Below, in pieces: positions 61,901-64,000 of a stretch of DNA of 64,000 nucleotides (positions are counted from its first letter, which is position 1; each line of letters opens with the position of its first letter). Below the pieces are notes generated by a model. That model saw nothing but the letters and a program-made list of their open reading frames with translations, was not told where the DNA came from and searched no databases. Location: assembly GCA_038040385.1 (NCBI GenBank), contig JBBPII010000002.1, forward strand, positions 124,001 to 188,000, in the 5' to 3' direction. The translations under genes and the position numbers were made by a program. The DNA comes from Gilichinskyi gelida (GTDB taxonomy: Bacteria; Acidobacteriota; Thermoanaerobaculia; Gp7-AA8).

Positions 61901-64000
61901 GTCGACGTCTACGCCAGCCTCACCGCAGACCCAAGCGGCAACGGCGAGGGAGAATTCTGGCTCGGTTCGTCCTTCGCCCGCACCAACGCGGCGGGCGACG
62001 GCTACTTCGCCTTCCCCACCGACGTGCCCCTCAATACCTGGATCACCCTCACTGCCACGAACATCGACCTGGTCGACCCGACCACCTCCGAGTTCAGCCC
62101 GGCCGTGCAGATGTACGCCACGCCCGGCACCACCGCCGCCGTCGTCGACATTGCGACGAAGACCATCCCCTCGCACGTCTTCGTCGGCGACTCGCCGCAG
62201 TCGGTGGCCTGGAACGGCAACAACACCGCCGTCGTGGCCCTCGAAGGCTCGAAGCTGGTGCGGCTGGACATGACTAAGACGCCGCCGCCAATCACCGACA
62301 CGCTGGTCCTGCCGCTGAGCAATGCCAGAAACGTGGAGATCAACGCCGCCGGAACGCGGGCCCTGGTGACCGGCGACGACTCGATGGCCGTCTACGTCGA
62401 CCTCACCACCACCCCGATGACCATCGTCGGGTCGGCGGCCCTTTCCTCGCCCAATCCGGGCGGCATCGCCTTCTATGGCGGCGACACCAAGGCCCTCATC
62501 GCCGACAACGATGTGGTCGCCCTCCTCGACCTCACCGTCGTCCCTGTCATTCCCGTGACCAACGTGCTGTTCTCCGAGTCGGGCTACGTCGCCGTCGACA
62601 TCGCGGTTAACCCCGCAGGCACCCGCGCCGTGCTGTCGCTCGATGGGGGCCTGTCGCTCATAGACCTCACCGTCGACCCGCCGAACGTGACGGGAAGCAC
62701 CGTCGGCATCTCCGAAGACGGCCGCGGCGTCGCCATCACCCCGGACGGCACGAAGTCGCTCTTCCTGGAGACCGGCCGCGTCGGCGAGAGCGCGCCGACC
62801 CTCTTCGTCCACGACATCACCGGACCGTCGGTCCCTGTTTTCATCAGCTCCATGCAGCTTCCCGACTGGGTGCCGACCGCCATCCGCATTCTTCCGAGCG
62901 GCACCGCGGTCATCGCCACGAAGTTCGGCATCTTCTTCGTCGATCCGCCCTACACGGCGCTGACCACCGTGGTCACCGATTCGCCGCTGTTCTCCGGCTC
63001 GGCGCTCGACTCGCTCGACGTCAACGCCGCCAACACCATCGCGCTCAATCTCAACGTCGACACAGCGGCGCTTTACCCCAACATCTCCTGCACCGCGTCG
63101 CTGGCGTTCGGCTCCGTCGCCGTCGGCACCAACTCGACCCAATCGGTCACCTGCACCAACACCGGCGGCGCCACCCTGACCATCAGCACCATCGGCGTCA
63201 CCGGCACCGGCTACTCGCTCGGCACCGTCCCCGTCACACCGTTCGCCGTCAATCCGGGCGGCACGTTCAACTATCAGGTGGTCTTCACCCCGACGTCGGT
63301 GGGATCGTTCCCCGGCACGGCCACCGTGACCAACAACGGCACCTCCGGCAACGCGAACACCACGCTGAGCGGCGCCGGCTTCCTGCAGAGCAACTTCGCC
63401 ATCAGCAAGAACGACGGCGTCACGACGGTCACCGCCGGCTCGACGTTGACGTACACGATCGTCGTTTCGAACGGCGGCCCCAGCGCCTCATCGGGCGTTC
63501 CGGTCACCGATAACTTCCCCGGAACGATCACCGGCGTCACCTGGACCTGCGGCGCCACGGTCGGCTCGTCGTGCGGCTCGGGCGGCAGCAGCGGCAACAT
63601 CAACACCACCGTCAACCTTGCCGCCGGCGGCAGCGCGACGTTCAGCGCCACCGGCACCGTGGCCCCCAGCGCCACCGGCACGCTGTCGAACACGGCGAAC
63701 GTCGGCGTTCCCGCCGGCGTCACCGATCCGGACCTCTCCAACAACAGCGCGACCGACAACAACACCGCCGTCACCCAGTCGGCCAACCTCTCCATCACCA
63801 AGAACGGACCGGCGACCGTCACGCCGGGGCAGAACATCGTCTACACCATCATCGTCACCAACGCCGGGCCGTCCGATGCGAGCGCCGTCAGCGTCGCCGA
63901 TCCGACGCCGCCCGGCCTCAACTTCGTCTCCAACGCCGGCGATTGCACCACCGGCTATCCCTGCGCCCTCGGCACCATGACGCCCGGCCAGACGAAGACG
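58982..64000 (+). CDS. Giant exported beta-helix / DUF11 protein, 3' end beyond window
   Basis: The frame is open from the ATG to the window edge (1673 codons). The signal peptide ends near 'SLAYGG' (residue 23). Residues about 24-960 are a right-handed beta-helix with 'GNYIGTNAAGT'-type turns. A YVTN-like beta-propeller ('IPSHVFVGDSPQSVAWNG') occupies about 1050-1360, a choice-of-anchor D/ASPM-SPD2-Hydin domain about 1365-1460, and two DUF11 domains start near 1472 and 1600. GGTGAAGGG lies upstream of the start. Proteins of this architecture often end in an IPTL-type sorting tail, so this is the most likely exosortase H substrate here, but the end is not visible. Confidence 0.9.
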   Translation, partial: MRCSRLVFPILVVLASASLAYGGTVSVTSFAETGAGTLADAINQANSAACAAPCTITFASGGTITISTSFLPTITAASVTIDGYTAPLSAPNTNAFGLADNARILVELQGPATGTGIDIGATAIGTTIKGLAIGGFDTAISIAAASGAVKGNFIGTNALGTSQNPNTTGVLITANGATIGGNDADRNVISGNSDGVIFDGGAANGIVEGNYIGMRPDVTVAFVSGNIGVNVRSTAGTGHQIGTAGRPNLVNGFGTGIEVDSNGNTVKANRIGTTADGSLASSSGNSLGLSVGGNGNTIGGILVGQANQFAGNVGAAALGGDGNSFIGNLVGTDTVGNALGVGNYDVGLYTTGSNNSITNNIIKSSTFGVIVYYLPGNAILDNVIAQNSNIGIELVEFFEDGPTPNDPGDVDPFFPGDGGNNIQNFPDIHSAVLSGGTLTLDIAIDSSGVPSTAAFRLQTFEAESSGLNSQGAVLLDSRCVAGNKLGPYAITIPAAPVVIGDQLVMTATSYTDAGCTTVGDGTSEFSFPAATIAAALVVTNTNDSGPGSLRQAITDANACSTPCTIIFNIPAPWPPVIQPGSQLPAIIADGTVIDGGTQTIFSNDANASGPDVILDGTLAGVSNGFTIDASGVVIRDFVIRRFNLAGIAVTDSSFDLSGNVIAGNYIGIDANGTSAAGNGTGVLLGDHARQTMVGGSTAPDRNIISGNSGDGIHITGPASQNNLILGNYIGTNAAGTAAVANNRGVVIDDGASGNHVGSFGTVLISPEAVRRPVTASAAGDAPAAPQRPRKNKAVAASVCTCTPTPDNIISGNTVVGVALINAGGGGSILVDNAKSGVKSSGRFIGGPPNTVTNDFIGTDASGNLPLPNGVGVQVGGTTFAARIGEPFLANIIAFNTGAGVTVTDTATGASILGNEIHDNGGLGIDLNADGVTPNDALDADAGPNELTNFPLIVATGVTEGGGVLHAKPSTNYVVDVYASLTADPSGNGEGEFWLGSSFARTNAAGDGYFAFPTDVPLNTWITLTATNIDLVDPTTSEFSPAVQMYATPGTTAAVVDIATKTIPSHVFVGDSPQSVAWNGNNTAVVALEGSKLVRLDMTKTPPPITDTLVLPLSNARNVEINAAGTRALVTGDDSMAVYVDLTTTPMTIVGSAALSSPNPGGIAFYGGDTKALIADNDVVALLDLTVVPVIPVTNVLFSESGYVAVDIAVNPAGTRAVLSLDGGLSLIDLTVDPPNVTGSTVGISEDGRGVAITPDGTKSLFLETGRVGESAPTLFVHDITGPSVPVFISSMQLPDWVPTAIRILPSGTAVIATKFGIFFVDPPYTALTTVVTDSPLFSGSALDSLDVNAANTIALNLNVDTAALYPNISCTASLAFGSVAVGTNSTQSVTCTNTGGATLTISTIGVTGTGYSLGTVPVTPFAVNPGGTFNYQVVFTPTSVGSFPGTATVTNNGTSGNANTTLSGAGFLQSNFAISKNDGVTTVTAGSTLTYTIVVSNGGPSASSGVPVTDNFPGTITGVTWTCGATVGSSCGSGGSSGNINTTVNLAAGGSATFSATGTVAPSATGTLSNTANVGVPAGVTDPDLSNNSATDNNTAVTQSANLSITKNGPATVTPGQNIVYTIIVTNAGPSDASAVSVADPTPPGLNFVSNAGDCTTGYPCALGTMTPGQTKT

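Noticed and set aside
61268..63142. 624-codon minus-strand open frame
   Set aside because: Mirror of the second giant gene; its translation resembles no protein, while the plus frame has beta-helix and propeller motifs.

Overview
The window is GC-rich, gene-dense bacterial chromosome. Several things point to Acidobacteriota, perhaps Thermoanaerobaculia: an exosortase H locus, DUF11-type giant surface proteins, M56/BlaI regulation, secreted FIMAH-like and SIMPL proteins, and densely packed housekeeping genes. That placement is inferred from gene content; no rRNA or other marker here settles it. There is no phage, transposase, plasmid function or CRISPR array.

Layout. 0-5.2 kb: a four-gene chain linked by ATGA overlaps (acyl-CoA dehydrogenase, meaB, short pheT, coiled-coil protein), converging on pgsA. 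5.2-7 kb: tRNA-Leu(CAG) and a leftward exosortase H operon. 7-14 kb: FIMAH-like and DinB proteins, two tandem subtilases and an aconitase-family hydratase. 14-22 kb: PAS-GGDEF-EAL protein, SDR, lipoprotein hydrolase, GT39 and a UvrD-type helicase. 22-27.3 kb: pepE, an ornithine cyclodeaminase homologue, then clpS-clpA-aat, a compact N-degron module. 27-34.6 kb: a signal peptidase I with an altered nucleophile position, thioesterase, hydrolase, tdh, a three-repeat protein, pfkA and der. 34.6-38.5 kb: a lipid kinase/DUF92 fusion opposite a GT2-methyltransferase fusion and a truncated manC, plausibly a polyprenyl-phosphate sugar pathway. 38.5-45.7 kb: small metabolic, signalling and hypothetical genes. 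45.8-49.2 kb: a BlaI operator, blaI, a BlaR1-like protease and a secreted protein carrying the same helical repeats as the protease sensor. 50.3-64 kb: two giant exported beta-helix/DUF11 proteins, the second running off the window.

Two genome-wide themes are more striking than any single gene. First, about twenty short palindromic elements from at least nine sequence families are scattered between 2.4 and 46.6 kb. Some lie in frame inside pheT, GT39, the helicase and blaR1. Others sit exactly at gene ends, so that their mirror-image termini supply the stop codons of both convergent neighbours. Second, at least thirteen genes lack a Shine-Dalgarno sequence but have a TANNNT box ending 6-10 nt before the start codon, the arrangement expected of leaderless transcripts. 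Two divergent pairs share one overlapping bidirectional box.

The best candidate for an undescribed system is the BlaI/BlaR1-like locus, where membrane sensor and secreted partner each carry six copies of the same roughly 26-residue repeat.
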